64,000 nt of DNA. Origin: Flagellimonas amoyensis (lineage in GTDB: Bacteria; Bacteroidota; Bacteroidia; Flavobacteriales; Flavobacteriaceae). The notes under the pieces were generated by a model that was not told the origin of the DNA, did not search any database, and worked only from the letters and a program-made list of their open reading frames with translations. The first letter of the stretch is position 1. Every line of letters starts with the position of its first letter. A program made the position numbers and the translations under genes. The stretch is from positions 372,001 through 436,000 of the forward strand of contig NZ_QBUK01000002.1 of NCBI RefSeq assembly GCF_003058265.1. Reading direction: 5' to 3'. This document shows, piece by piece, positions 17,080-26,762 of this stretch.

Positions 17080-18057
17080 TCATAGTTTCAACTTTTGAAT
17101 TTGGTGCTCTTTCCTTCTTTTGAGCATCGTTCTTTTCTTTATCGATTTACGGTTTTCCAATATTTTCTTGTCCAATCCAAAATATACGGTTGCAGGGGTC
17201 AGGTTGTCCAATGATTCGTGGTATCTCCTGTTGTTGTAATAGTCCACGAACTCTTCCAACCTTTCCTTGAGTTCCCCAGGCAGATAATAGTTGTCCAGTT
17301 TGATGATGTTCTTCATCGAACGGTGGTAACGCTCTATCTTGCCCTGTGTCTGTGGGTGTTTGGGCTTTCCCCGGATGTGCTCCATCTCCCTTTCCGTTAT
17401 GAACTCCTTCAGTTCGCCACTGATGTAACAGGGCCCGTTGTCGGAGAGGAGCCTTGGCGTTTTCCCCTTGGGCAGCGACACTTTTTCCAGTGACCTTCCC
17501 ACTGTTTTCTTCACGTCCCCCGCGTTCATCGAGGGGCAGAGTTCCCAATGGACGATATAACGGCTGTAATCGTCCAGGATGGTCGAGAGATAGTACCACC
17601 CCCATCCCACGATCTTCAGATAGGTGAAGTCCGTCTGCCACATCTGGTGGACCCTTGTGGTCTTGTCCCTGTACTCCTGTGAGGCGGCCATGGTATCAAA
17701 GGCAGGGCATGTCACCAGTCCACGGGACTTCAATATGTGGTAGACACTGCTCTTCGAGATATAGTACTCCCTTTCATCGGTCATCTGGCAGGCAAGTCCA
17801 GGGCAGGATTCCTCCGGGAAGTCCAAGGCCATCTCCACGACCTCCGACCTGATTTTGTCGGGTATCCTGTTCCAATAGGTGTTCCTGGCCCTTTGACTAG
17901 GGGCTAGGCCGTCAAAGCCCCCTTCGAGGTACTTGCCGTACCAGTTGTAGAAGGTGCTCTTGTTGACGCCTATTTCCTTCAATGCCCTGTTCACGCCTAT
18001 CTCGGATGTCTCCACGAGCCGTATGATCTCATATTTCTCCTGTTGGGTAAATCGCAT
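17080..18057 (-). CDS. IS3-family transposase OrfB, catalytic triad intact
   Basis: From the ATG at 18057 this is a 325-residue protein; the frame stays open to 18162, overlapping orfA. An HTH region (GVNRALKEIGVNKSTFYNWYG) precedes the rve core, with DDE residues in WQTDFTYLK, LLSDNGPCY and GKIERYHRS. Fusion to OrfA by a -1 slip at the A7G run (18092-18098) would yield the functional OrfAB. It is the only element in this junction with no visible lesion. Confidence 0.9.
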   Translation of the reverse strand: MRFTQQEKYEIIRLVETSEIGVNRALKEIGVNKSTFYNWYGKYLEGGFDGLAPSQRARNTYWNRIPDKIRSEVVEMALDFPEESCPGLACQMTDEREYYISKSSVYHILKSRGLVTCPAFDTMAASQEYRDKTTRVHQMWQTDFTYLKIVGWGWYYLSTILDDYSRYIVHWELCPSMNAGDVKKTVGRSLEKVSLPKGKTPRLLSDNGPCYISGELKEFITEREMEHIRGKPKHPQTQGKIERYHRSMKNIIKLDNYYLPGELKERLEEFVDYYNNRRYHESLDNLTPATVYFGLDKKILENRKSIKKRTMLKRRKEHQIQKLKL

Positions 18058-18071
18058 GTACTTCCTCCATT

Positions 18072-18419
18072 TTACCCTAAGCCATTCGTACTTTTTTTGA
18101 GCACACGGTTCTGGAGCAGAAGCTCCGCCACCGTTTCCTTGAGTTGGGAGTTCTCCCCACACAGTTCCTTTATCTCACCGGTATTGGCCTCACGCAAGGT
18201 GTCGCCCATCAAGCGTTTCTTCCCAGCCTCCAAAAAGTCCTTGCTCCAACGGTAGTACAGTGCCGGGGCGATTCCCTCTCGCCTGCATATACCGGATACC
18301 GATTCCTCGCCCTTGAGCCCTTCCAGTACGATACTGATCTTTTCCTCCGCGGAGAACTTGCGCCTTGTCTTTCTCTTGATGTCCTTTACGATTGATTCCG
18401 TGTTCTTCTTCTTTGTCAT
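18072..18419 (-). CDS. IS3-family transposase OrfA
   Basis: A 115-residue protein with a basic N-terminus, an HTH (ESVSGICRREGIAPALYYRW) and a C-terminal coiled-coil stretch (LCGENSQLKETVAELLLQNRVLKK). The A7G heptamer-like run at 18092-18098, just upstream of its stop, is in the right register for a -1 shift into the orfB frame. Confidence 0.9.
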   Translation of the reverse strand: MTKKKNTESIVKDIKRKTRRKFSAEEKISIVLEGLKGEESVSGICRREGIAPALYYRWSKDFLEAGKKRLMGDTLREANTGEIKELCGENSQLKETVAELLLQNRVLKKSTNGLG

Positions 18420-18511
18420 TTTAAGTGATTTAAATGGTTAATGAATCCATCTTCAAGGCTAGCCTTGAAGATAACAAAACCATCACTTATCTTTAGACCA
18501 AGTTCAGTCCA

Positions 18512-18841
18512 CTTTTAGTTGAAGATTAACATGCAAAAATGGCGGTTCGTCGGGATGACTGAATCATCGACCAAATCTTATATTATTGAAAATCATTGTT
18601 TTACCACTGAAATCCTAAAGATATTCCCGTTAAGAACACGGAAAGCAAAAAACAACTTTTGAACACAACCTTTATGTGTTTCAAACTATTCCAAGTTAAG
18701 AAATCAAAAATTCCTATTGTAGGAAAACACAGAAAATTTCAAAATGTAAAATCAAATAGATTTGCCTAGATTTAATGAACAAAAGAATAGTGAAAAATAA
18801 AAGGGTTATTCCCAAAACACTTTTAGAGCAATAAGCATAAC
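18512..18841. other. AT-rich intergenic stretch with att-like repeat
   Basis: A 330-bp stretch without a credible gene. It contains the left copy of the 14-bp repeat (18549-18562) and then AT-rich DNA up to the MscS start. Confidence 0.5.
18549..18562. repeat. att-like direct repeat, left copy
   Basis: GTCGGGATGACTGA, identical to 39213-39226. Its complement TCAGTCATCCCGAC resembles the T-stem plus acceptor 3' strand of a tRNA (proline tRNA in this phylum often ends this way). No tRNA body is attached here. It lies just outside the truncated integrase relic and IS copy B. Confidence 0.6.
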
Positions 18842-19705
18842 ATGATCAAAACGCTTTTTACAGAATTCAGGACATTGACGTTGATTGTAATTATCATACT
18901 TCTCACTATTACAATTGCTTTAGTCTTTAACTGGTTCCTAAACCGTTTTATCAAAAAATCCTTGCTGAACCATCACAAGGATTTGACCGGGTTTCTCTTT
19001 ATCAAACATATTTCTACCGCACTGATCTATGTGGTGGGCATTGCATGTGCCTTGGTACAGATTCCTGAATTCAAAATTGTCGGTCATTCCCTTTTGGCAG
19101 GTGCCGGTGTTGTTTCCCTGATTGCAGGCCTTGCATCACAACAAGCGCTTAGCAATATCATGAGCGGCATCTTGATTGTCATCTTTAAACCTTTCCGCGT
19201 GAATGACAAGATTACCATCCGTGAAAGTTTTACTGGAATTGTTGAAGACATAAACCTACGTCAAGTGGTGATTCGTGATTTTGAGAACAATAGAATCATT
19301 GTCCCCAATTCAGTGATAAGTTCCGATTTGATCATCAACGCCCACTTGGGGGATACCAAGTGTTGCAAAATGATTGACATTGGCATAGGATATTCCTCAA
19401 ATGTTGAAAAAGCCTTGGATATTATGAAGGAAGAAGTAGCGAAACACCCACTGCATATCGATCCCAGAAACAAGGAGGATTTGGAGAACAAAGTTCCTCC
19501 TGTGATTGCCAGGGTAACGGCCCTTAACGATTCATCTGTGAACCTGCGGGTGTGGGCGTGGGCAGCCAATTCTGCCGATGCCTTTGTCCTTCAATGCGAC
19601 CTTTTACAGAGTATCAAGATAAGGTTTGATGATGCAGGTATCGAAATCCCATTCCCCCAAAGAACCGTTACATTCCCCAATACCATGGACAAAAATGAAA
19701 TCTAA
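18842..19705 (+). CDS. MscS-family mechanosensitive ion channel
   Basis: A 287-residue inner-membrane channel that should open on hypo-osmotic shock. Three hydrophobic segments (about 8-32, 52-70, 78-100) are followed by the MscS pore helix region (GAGVVSLIAGLASQQALSNIMSGI), the beta domain (FRVNDKITIRESFTGIVEDINLRQVVIRDFENNRIIVPNS) and an alpha-beta C-terminal domain. Length is that of small MscS. Its TAA overlaps the ATG of the next gene by one base, so the pair is translationally coupled. Confidence 0.94.
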   Translation: MIKTLFTEFRTLTLIVIIILLTITIALVFNWFLNRFIKKSLLNHHKDLTGFLFIKHISTALIYVVGIACALVQIPEFKIVGHSLLAGAGVVSLIAGLASQQALSNIMSGILIVIFKPFRVNDKITIRESFTGIVEDINLRQVVIRDFENNRIIVPNSVISSDLIINAHLGDTKCCKMIDIGIGYSSNVEKALDIMKEEVAKHPLHIDPRNKEDLENKVPPVIARVTALNDSSVNLRVWAWAANSADAFVLQCDLLQSIKIRFDDAGIEIPFPQRTVTFPNTMDKNEI

Positions 19706-20097
19706 TGGAAATCAAGAACACCAACCACGTCTATAAAAAAAATTTAAAACCATCGGAACGTTTCGCCATATGGATTACGGATCGAATTGGGACCATCGGT
19801 TTTTTTATTCTTATCCTAGCATGGACCATATTTTGGCTAGGATGGAACATGTTCGCACCCGTCAACTTCCGGTTTGATCCCTATCCCGCTTTTGTGCTTT
19901 GGCTGTTCATTTCCAATATGATCCAAATATTCCTGATGCCCTTGTTGATGGTAGGACAAAACCTTCAGGCCAAAAGAGCAGAGATCAGGGCTGAAAACGA
20001 CTATAACGTCAACATCAAGGCCGAAAAGGAAATAGCACTTTTGATGCAGGAAATAAAGGAATTGAAAAAAATGCTTTCGGAAAAATCATCTAAGTAA
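19705..20097 (+). CDS. DUF1003 membrane protein
   Basis: A 130-residue protein with two predicted membrane helices (about 28-50 and 62-82) and a charged C-terminal coiled coil (EKEIALLMQEIKELKKML). The pattern ITDRIGTIGFFI...W.FNPYPFVLLN-like (here RFDPYPAFVLWLFISN) identifies DUF1003. The function of the family is unknown. It starts inside the stop of the MscS gene and ends 3 bp from the converging patatin gene. Confidence 0.88.
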   Translation: MEIKNTNHVYKKNLKPSERFAIWITDRIGTIGFFILILAWTIFWLGWNMFAPVNFRFDPYPAFVLWLFISNMIQIFLMPLLMVGQNLQAKRAEIRAENDYNVNIKAEKEIALLMQEIKELKKMLSEKSSK

Positions 20098-20100
20098 ACC

Positions 20101-20871
20101 CTACTTTTTTTCTTCTAGGATTTCCATAAGCTTTGGCATTTTCTTCAACGTGGACTCGTAACCGATTTCAAAAAGTGTTTTGGATTCCTTGATGTCAAAC
20201 ATATTGAAACGATAGCTGTCCTCAATTTCCAAGGCCAAATCGCATTCCTTGAGGCGGGGATAGACAGTATTCCAAATGGCCAATTGAAAACAACGGGAAC
20301 CAACATTCCGTCTTCCCTGGATATCATACCTTTCTTCATGGGGACAGACACTGGAACCGATAACAGTATCACAGCTGGCCATCAGGGGCTAAATGGGCAA
20401 ATTATTCAACAAACCCCCATCGACATAGGTATATCCATTGTGAACAATTGGTTTGAACAGTAATGGTAAGGCGCATGATGCCAACAAGGGAACGATGTAA
20501 CTACCCTCTGAGGCTATTTCAAACTTTCCTGAATTGATATTCGACATACAGACATGAAGTCTGTTCCTAGGATTCTCGTGCCCAGGTATATGAATATGGG
20601 CTTCAAGAAATCTCTTCAAAAAAGTAAGCTCGGTAACTCCCTTATTGAATATTCCCAATTTAAAGATCTTTAAAAACTCCTTTTCGTGTGAAAGGTCAAG
20701 AATCTCCAACGGGGTATATCCAAAACAGTACAATGCCGCGATGATACTTCCCGCACTGGATCCGGAAACATCTTCCGGAAATATTCCGTGCTCATTCAGG
20801 GCCTGAAGGACCCCTATATGGGCAGCTCCCCTTGCACCTCCTCCTGACAAAGCAATTCCAATCAATGGCAT
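20101..20871 (-). pseudogene. Patatin-like phospholipase interrupted by an amber codon
   Basis: One frame encodes a 256-residue patatin domain except for TAG at 20389-20391. The first part has GGGARGAAHIGVL, the GSSAGS nucleophile-Ser motif and the DGG catalytic Asp (YVDGGLLNNLPI), then the stop; the rest (PLMASCDTVIGSSV...) continues in the same frame. A single change from GAG to TAG would explain it. Both catalytic residues precede the stop, so a truncated 160-residue product may still fold partly. It faces the DUF1003 gene and follows the RND gene by 14 bp in the same direction. Confidence 0.85.
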
Positions 20872-20885
20872 CTTTTAAATTGTTT

Positions 20886-23885
20886 CTACTCCTTCAACAA
20901 TTTAAGTATAATTGGAAGTACCACCAATAGCAATGGCAATGCAAAGACCAACCCCCCAATAACAGCAATCGCCAAGGGCTGGTGCAACTGGGCCCCTGCT
21001 CCGATACCCAGGGCCAAGGGGATCAAGGCCATGATTGCGGCAGTGGCCGTCATTAATTTGGGACGCAATCGTTGCGCTATGGAATATTCGATCTTTTGAA
21101 GATGTGATAACGAAACATCACATTCTTGGTACTGTCGATAGGTAAAAATGGCATTCTCCCCGATAATCCCAACTATCATAATGATACCAGTGTAACTCCC
21201 TACGTTCAAAGGTGTTCCTGTCAATAATAGACTCAACAGACAACCTGCAACCCCTAAAATGGCAATGAATATGATGGCAAGAGCAATCTTGATCCTTCTG
21301 AACAGAAACAATATGACGGTAAAGACCAACAGTACCGCGGCAATCAAAATGAGCATCAATTCCTTAAAGGCCTGTTGTTGTTGTTGGTATTCCCCTCCAT
21401 ATTCAATATGATACCCTGGGGGAAGGCTGATCTTCGTGGACAGATTGCTTCGGATATCGGTCAAGGTCGACCCCAGGTCCCTGTTGTTCAAGCGAGCCGT
21501 AATGACCCCCATGGATTTTTGGTTTTCCCGATTGATCTCTGCCACACCCTTCCCTATTTCGATTTTCGCCACCTTTTGTAAGGGTACGATATCCCCACTG
21601 GGCAATTGCAGGGTCATTTGTTGGATATCCGAAACCGAATTGGTGTTGGTGCCGGGAAACACCAACCGGATGTTCACGGCCTGTTCCCTTTCAATGATAC
21701 TACTGATGACCACCCCTTGTATCTGGGTTTCCAATTGCGTTTGAAAATCGGCAGGGGTCAATCCCAATTGTGCCAAAATGGGTACGTTGGGCTGTATGAG
21801 CACCTCGGGGCCTGCCACAATGATTCCGTCGCTCACATCGGCCGTACCATTTACCTGCTCCACCAATGTTGCGATCTGCCGGGAAAAATCCTCCAATTTG
21901 CCAATATCATCACCGAACACCTTAATCTCGATAGGTTGTACGGAACTCATAAGATCCCCCAACATATCACCGATCACTTGCCCAAAATCTACCGTCAGAG
22001 GTGGCACCGCCGCTTCAATTCGGCTCCTGATCTCATCGGAGACCTCACTGGTGGTCTTTTTCCGTTTATCCTTTAGTTTTATTAGATAATCCCCTCGGTT
22101 CTGTTCGGTTATAAAAAACCCCATTTGTGTACCCAAGCGTGCAGAATAGGCTTCCACCTCCGGTTGCTCGTCCAAAATCCGGTTGACCACCTGTAGCATC
22201 CGATCGGTCTCCTCCAAAGTGGTCCCCGCAGGACTGTAATAGTCCAAAACAATGCTGCCTTCATCCATTTCCGGTAAAAATCCGGACGCCAATTTCGAGG
22301 GAACCAGCCAAATGATGACCAAACATCCTAGGGCAAAAAGAATTCCAATCATCGGTCTGGTCAGAACCATATGGATCCATTGGGTATTCGTATGATGTTT
22401 TTTCGTGATTTTCTTTTTCGAGGCAAACAGCATTGAAAGTACGGGAACCACAAGCCATGTCACCAAAAAGGAACAGGCCAACGCAATGATCATACTAAAC
22501 GCCATCACTTTGAAATAGGCCCCTGCCACCCCTGTCATCAGCACAAAGGGAATAAAAATCACCAATGTGCTCAAGGACGACCCTACCATGGCCGGAAATA
22601 AATGGGCAATGGCCTCCTTGGACCACCATGCAGCGTTCTGGTCCGGATGCTCCTCTTTTATCTTATGCACCTGTTCCACGATGATGACCACATCGTCTAT
22701 CATCAAACCGATGGCAGCAGCAATGGCACCAAGGGTCATGATATTGAAAGTGTAACCAATGGCATCCAAAACAATAAGGGTCAAGGAAAGGGAAAGGGGA
22801 ATGGTAAAAAGTACCACCATACTGGCCGAAAAAGACCGTAGGAACAGGATGACCACCAATAGGGCCAGTACCAGACCTATCCAAAGTACATCCTTGATAC
22901 TGCTGATACTGGTATTGACAAAATCCGCTTGTTTGTAATAGGGTAAGAGTTTTACACCCTTTGGGAGAATGGACTCCAGTTCCCTTACCTTTTTTTCAAT
23001 AGTGTTGTTGACCTCCACAAGGTTGGCATTGGGCTGTTTGATGACAGCGATCAGGGGAACATTTTTACCATTGGCCAAGATCTTGGTATAGGATTTGGCC
23101 TCGGTCACTTTGACCTCGGCAATATCCTTCAACCGGATCAAACGATTCGGGGAGTTGATGATGACCAGGTTGCGAAGATCATCCAGATCATCGATGGCAT
23201 TGTCGGTCAGGGTAAGGTACAATCGATTGTAATCGGATGCATATCCGTTGGATTGCAAAATATTGGAATTGACCACGGCACTGGTAACCGTAGCAATCGA
23301 AATACCAAGGGTATGGATGACATACGGTTTCAACTCGATTTGGTATTCCTTGTCCTTGCCCCCTATCACCGCAATGTCAGACACACCCGGCGTGGCGGCC
23401 AAATAGGGCTTTATCTGATATTTCGCTATTTTTTTTAAATCCACTTGGGAGAGCCCCTCCCCTTCCAGGGAATACCCCATTACCGGCAGAATGGAGGGGT
23501 TCATTTTCTCTACGGATGTGGTCGTATTGGGCAAAATATCCACTTGGGACTGGTTGATAAAGGATTCAATCTGCGATTTGGCCGTATTGATATCGGTACT
23601 CCAATCCAAAAAGACCGAAATCTCACAACTGCCCCTTGAGGTGGTACTACGGATATATTGCAACCCTTCCGTTCTTCGGATGATATTTTCCAAGGGGATG
23701 GTCACCGTGGTCATCATTTTGTCCACAGGTTGCTGACCCGCATCCGCGATCACTTTGATCTTCGGAAAGGTGATATCGGGAAACAATCCCGTCTTCAGTC
23801 CCCTATAGGAAAAAACACCCCCGATCAATAACATCAGGGCTATGGCCAAAAGCGGGTATTTGTATTTGGAGTAGGAAAGCTTCAT
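20886..23885 (-). CDS. RND-family efflux transporter (inner-membrane pump)
   Basis: A 999-residue AcrB/CusA-type pump with about 12 membrane helices and two large periplasmic loops. The N-terminal segment GLFPDITFPKIKVIADAGQQPVDKM and TM4 GLMIDDVVIIVEQ, with the proton-relay Asp pair, are typical of drug-efflux RND proteins rather than metal pumps. It is the last gene of a TolC-MFP-RND run and abuts the membrane-fusion gene (shared base at 23885). The substrate cannot be inferred. Confidence 0.93.
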   Translation of the reverse strand: MKLSYSKYKYPLLAIALMLLIGGVFSYRGLKTGLFPDITFPKIKVIADAGQQPVDKMMTTVTIPLENIIRRTEGLQYIRSTTSRGSCEISVFLDWSTDINTAKSQIESFINQSQVDILPNTTTSVEKMNPSILPVMGYSLEGEGLSQVDLKKIAKYQIKPYLAATPGVSDIAVIGGKDKEYQIELKPYVIHTLGISIATVTSAVVNSNILQSNGYASDYNRLYLTLTDNAIDDLDDLRNLVIINSPNRLIRLKDIAEVKVTEAKSYTKILANGKNVPLIAVIKQPNANLVEVNNTIEKKVRELESILPKGVKLLPYYKQADFVNTSISSIKDVLWIGLVLALLVVILFLRSFSASMVVLFTIPLSLSLTLIVLDAIGYTFNIMTLGAIAAAIGLMIDDVVIIVEQVHKIKEEHPDQNAAWWSKEAIAHLFPAMVGSSLSTLVIFIPFVLMTGVAGAYFKVMAFSMIIALACSFLVTWLVVPVLSMLFASKKKITKKHHTNTQWIHMVLTRPMIGILFALGCLVIIWLVPSKLASGFLPEMDEGSIVLDYYSPAGTTLEETDRMLQVVNRILDEQPEVEAYSARLGTQMGFFITEQNRGDYLIKLKDKRKKTTSEVSDEIRSRIEAAVPPLTVDFGQVIGDMLGDLMSSVQPIEIKVFGDDIGKLEDFSRQIATLVEQVNGTADVSDGIIVAGPEVLIQPNVPILAQLGLTPADFQTQLETQIQGVVISSIIEREQAVNIRLVFPGTNTNSVSDIQQMTLQLPSGDIVPLQKVAKIEIGKGVAEINRENQKSMGVITARLNNRDLGSTLTDIRSNLSTKISLPPGYHIEYGGEYQQQQQAFKELMLILIAAVLLVFTVILFLFRRIKIALAIIFIAILGVAGCLLSLLLTGTPLNVGSYTGIIMIVGIIGENAIFTYRQYQECDVSLSHLQKIEYSIAQRLRPKLMTATAAIMALIPLALGIGAGAQLHQPLAIAVIGGLVFALPLLLVVLPIILKLLKE

Positions 23886-24802
23886 TATTTTTCGATACTG
23901 ACTTTGGTGGAATCCTGCATTTGATAACTGCCCTCGGTCACCACCTTGTCATGGATTCCCAGGTTTTTTGACATCACCTCGATCAAAGAATCGTTTTTGA
24001 GGCCCGTCTCGACATCTTGTCTGACCGCCAGGGTGTCACCCAAGACCTTCATGACCCAAAAATCGGTCAACAATTCATTGGATTGTAGGGCGGAGTGTGG
24101 CACGGCCATGGCATTCTTTTTTTCCTTGTAGACCGTCTTGACCTGCACGTTCAGGTTTTCGGGAAGTTCTTGGTCGGGGAGTTCGATCAAAAATTGTTGG
24201 GATTGGGGAACAGGGTCGATCACTGGAAGGATGGCCGATATTTTGGCCTGTATGACCGTTCCGTTCTGCAACATGATCTCGCAAAGGGTCCCGATATCGA
24301 TATGGTCCCCATATTCATAGGGCACGTTGACTTGGACCACGAGGGACCTTGGTTCTGAAATTATGGCCAGCACATCCCCTTCCGCCACATAATCATTACG
24401 CTGCACATTGAGTTGGGCTATGACCCCAGTACCATTGCTAATGACTGAAATAGGCCCTGAAAGCTTGGCCAAGGTACTATCTATCCTTACGGCTTCGGCC
24501 AGCGCATCCTGTTCCTTGGTCCTGACCGTGGCAAAGGTTTGTCCAGCACGGATATGGGACCCCAATTTATGGGGCAACCAAGAGACATATCCCGTAACAT
24601 TGGAACGCACATTCTCCTTTTTCTGGTACAGGGTCACTCCATTGAAGGTAATATATTCCTTGATGTCACCTTGTTGAACCGCAGCGGTCTTTACCTGAAT
24701 GGGCACTTCCGATGTGGTTGTGGTTTGGGGGTCACTTTTACAGGAACCCGCGGAGGTCAAGACCCATATGTAAAGAAAGGTGTACCATAACTTTTTCATC
24801 AT
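23885..24802 (-). CDS. RND efflux periplasmic adaptor (membrane fusion protein)
   Basis: About 305 residues from the ATG at 24802 (or 304 from 24799). A lipoprotein signal ends at SAGSC. The biotinyl-lipoyl-like hairpin halves (VRSNVTGYVSWLPHKLGSHIRAGQTFATV and SNGTGVIAQLNVQRNDYVAEGDVLAII) flank a very short hairpin (AVRIDSTLAKL), then beta-barrel and membrane-proximal domains follow. Its start lies 1 nt after the TolC stop codon. It should link the RND pump to the TolC-like channel. Confidence 0.92.
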   Translation of the reverse strand: MMKKLWYTFLYIWVLTSAGSCKSDPQTTTTSEVPIQVKTAAVQQGDIKEYITFNGVTLYQKKENVRSNVTGYVSWLPHKLGSHIRAGQTFATVRTKEQDALAEAVRIDSTLAKLSGPISVISNGTGVIAQLNVQRNDYVAEGDVLAIISEPRSLVVQVNVPYEYGDHIDIGTLCEIMLQNGTVIQAKISAILPVIDPVPQSQQFLIELPDQELPENLNVQVKTVYKEKKNAMAVPHSALQSNELLTDFWVMKVLGDTLAVRQDVETGLKNDSLIEVMSKNLGIHDKVVTEGSYQMQDSTKVSIEK

Positions 24803-24803
24803 A

Positions 24804-26081
24804 TCACCAGTTTGTATAGTTATATTGGTTTCGCAACAACCAGAGGTTGGTCTGGGCCTGCAGTTTGGCATAGGCCGTCAATTTATAGGTTTGGACCAGG
24901 TTCAAATAATCGATTACGGAAGCAAGTCCCTGAACCATTTTTTGTTTATAGATTTCCAGGATGTTCGACTGCAGTTGCAGTTGTTGTTCCATCTGTTTTA
25001 AATATGCCGTTTGTCCCTCCATCTGCATCTGAAGGCTTTCAAGGGTATTTTGGGCCTGGGTCTCATTGTACTTCTTATAATAATCCAGATTGTCCAATTT
25101 CAGTTTATTTTGAAGCTCGTTGTATTTTTTCTGGTGGCCATCATAAATCGGTATGGTCAACCGGAGGCCTGCACTGAGTCCGAACCTGCGTTGAAGGTTG
25201 TTCAGGTCCACTGCATTCAATCCAGAGTTGCCATACACTGAAACCTGTGGCCGATATTGGTTCTCAAATACATTTTGATCGGCGGACATCTGAAGGCTAT
25301 CCAGGGCAAATCTTTTTTCGAAGAGCAGGGTATCCTTTTGGGACGTTGTTTCTATTTGGGGTTCGGACAAGGGGTCGAAGTTTGAAAGGGTCATCCCTGA
25401 CAAGTTACCCATTTGGGTATAGAGGTTCTTGAAGTTGATATCGATCTGATCCAATTCCAATTGTTTCGTCCCTATATCCGATTGGATGGCCAAATAGTCA
25501 CTTTCGGCCAAAATGCCCCGCTTTACCAATAACTCCATGACCTTTAACCGATTATTGAGATCTTTAATGATACCAAGGGTAAAATCCTTTTGGAGTTGCA
25601 ATTGGTAAGTGAAGATATAGAGGTCCGTGATGTTCTTGACCAGATTTCTGGTCATTTCCTCCTGTCCCAAGGCCAGGGATGCATTGGACAATTGGTTTTG
25701 GAGCAACAGATTGTCCACAATCGTCTTATTGAAAATGTTTTTGGTAATGTTCACTTGGGCGGAATAGAGTCCCCCATTGGTAATGCCCACATCATACCCC
25801 AGTGCATTGACGGAAGGGTTTGTGGTCACATCCAAAAACTTGTCGTTACTGTTGAAATAAGGAGCCACCAAAACTTCGGAGGTGGCATTGATCTGAAAGG
25901 CATTGTTCTGGGCCCTGATGATTTCGTTCTGTAGTTCCCCTACCTTTTGAAGGTTGGCATTTTCCAAAAGCCCCGGGGCATTTTCCTCGGCTTTGGTCAC
26001 AAAGAATCCAAGGGATCTTTCCTGTGCACAGCTGTGATGTACCAATCCGAACAAAAACACCATACACACAAAATACCTCAT
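24804..26081 (-). CDS. TolC-family outer-membrane efflux protein
   Basis: About 425 residues from the ATG at 26081, which opens a clear signal peptide (MRYFVCMVFLFGLVHHSCAQ). Two long helical coiled-coil repeats alternate with short beta segments, as expected for TolC; examples are NLVKNITDLYIFTYQLQLQK and QMEQQLQLQSNILEIYKQKM. It is the first gene of the tripartite efflux operon. Confidence 0.9.
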   Translation of the reverse strand: MRYFVCMVFLFGLVHHSCAQERSLGFFVTKAEENAPGLLENANLQKVGELQNEIIRAQNNAFQINATSEVLVAPYFNSNDKFLDVTTNPSVNALGYDVGITNGGLYSAQVNITKNIFNKTIVDNLLLQNQLSNASLALGQEEMTRNLVKNITDLYIFTYQLQLQKDFTLGIIKDLNNRLKVMELLVKRGILAESDYLAIQSDIGTKQLELDQIDINFKNLYTQMGNLSGMTLSNFDPLSEPQIETTSQKDTLLFEKRFALDSLQMSADQNVFENQYRPQVSVYGNSGLNAVDLNNLQRRFGLSAGLRLTIPIYDGHQKKYNELQNKLKLDNLDYYKKYNETQAQNTLESLQMQMEGQTAYLKQMEQQLQLQSNILEIYKQKMVQGLASVIDYLNLVQTYKLTAYAKLQAQTNLWLLRNQYNYTNW

Positions 26082-26177
26082 AATCAAACCATTACTGTTT
26101 TTCAAATATATCATTCTATTTCAAAATCCATGGACAACACCACATCGCAAAAACCCCGATTCAAGATGCTTGCCCTT

Positions 26178-26750
26178 TTAGAACTTATAGACCACCCCAA
26201 GGGCATATGAACCGTCCCCACTTTGGAAGCTCACATCAAAATGTTCCTTCATGTAGGGGGTGGTGAACAGATAGGTCGAGGCAATTCCAGTCAAGGCCCC
26301 GCCCAAAATATCCCATCCATCGTGCCTATCGTTCACCCCCTCGATCCTACTATAGGCCACGTAGGCAGCTACGGCATAGGCAGGGATTCCATATTTCCAA
26401 CCGTACCTCCGTTGTAAAAAGGAAGCACCCTGAAAAGCAAATGAAGTATGCCCGGACGGAAAAGCATGACCATCGAGCCTACCTTCCGGCCTTGGTTTGT
26501 TGATGGCATATTTCAAGATCCATGTGGCCGTCAAATTGGCGGTTGCCGATTTTCCCAATTGCCAAAACCCTTCCTTGTCCCCTTTGGCCAAAACGGTGAT
26601 CAACGAGAAGGCCGTTGGGGCGAATTGTGCATAATCCCCGATCTTTTCAATGGAAGTTTCCATTGCAATCTCTTCTGCAGCTTCCGATTGTTGCCCCTGC
26701 ATGCTGTTCAGGGCCAACAAAAAACACAATAAAATGGCATACTTTACCAT
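26178..26750 (-). CDS. PAP2-family phosphatase (copy 1)
   Basis: A 190-residue protein with an N-terminal signal and the three PAP2 motifs KPRPEGR, AFPSGHTS and YSRIEGVNDRHDGWDILGG. The family dephosphorylates lipid phosphates such as phosphatidic acid or undecaprenyl diphosphate. It is paralogous to 27446-28021, sharing KYAINKPRP, RRYGWK(Y/F)G and HDGWD. It lies among lipid-kinase and LtaS-like genes. Confidence 0.92.
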   Translation of the reverse strand: MVKYAILLCFLLALNSMQGQQSEAAEEIAMETSIEKIGDYAQFAPTAFSLITVLAKGDKEGFWQLGKSATANLTATWILKYAINKPRPEGRLDGHAFPSGHTSFAFQGASFLQRRYGWKYGIPAYAVAAYVAYSRIEGVNDRHDGWDILGGALTGIASTYLFTTPYMKEHFDVSFQSGDGSYALGVVYKF

Positions 26751-26762
26751 GACGTATCAATT

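Larger units (their letters stand above)
17054..18511. mobile_element. IS3-family insertion sequence (copy B, apparently intact)
   Basis: About 1.45 kb with overlapping orfA and orfB and a -1 slippery run. The ends are only approximate: CTGAACT(T)GG occurs inverted near both limits. All catalytic residues are present. Confidence 0.7.

Noticed and set aside
18549-18562. A tRNA gene at the 14-bp repeat
   Set aside because: Only the 3'-end-like core is present; no D-arm, anticodon arm or GGTTCGAATCC T-loop lies on either side of either copy.
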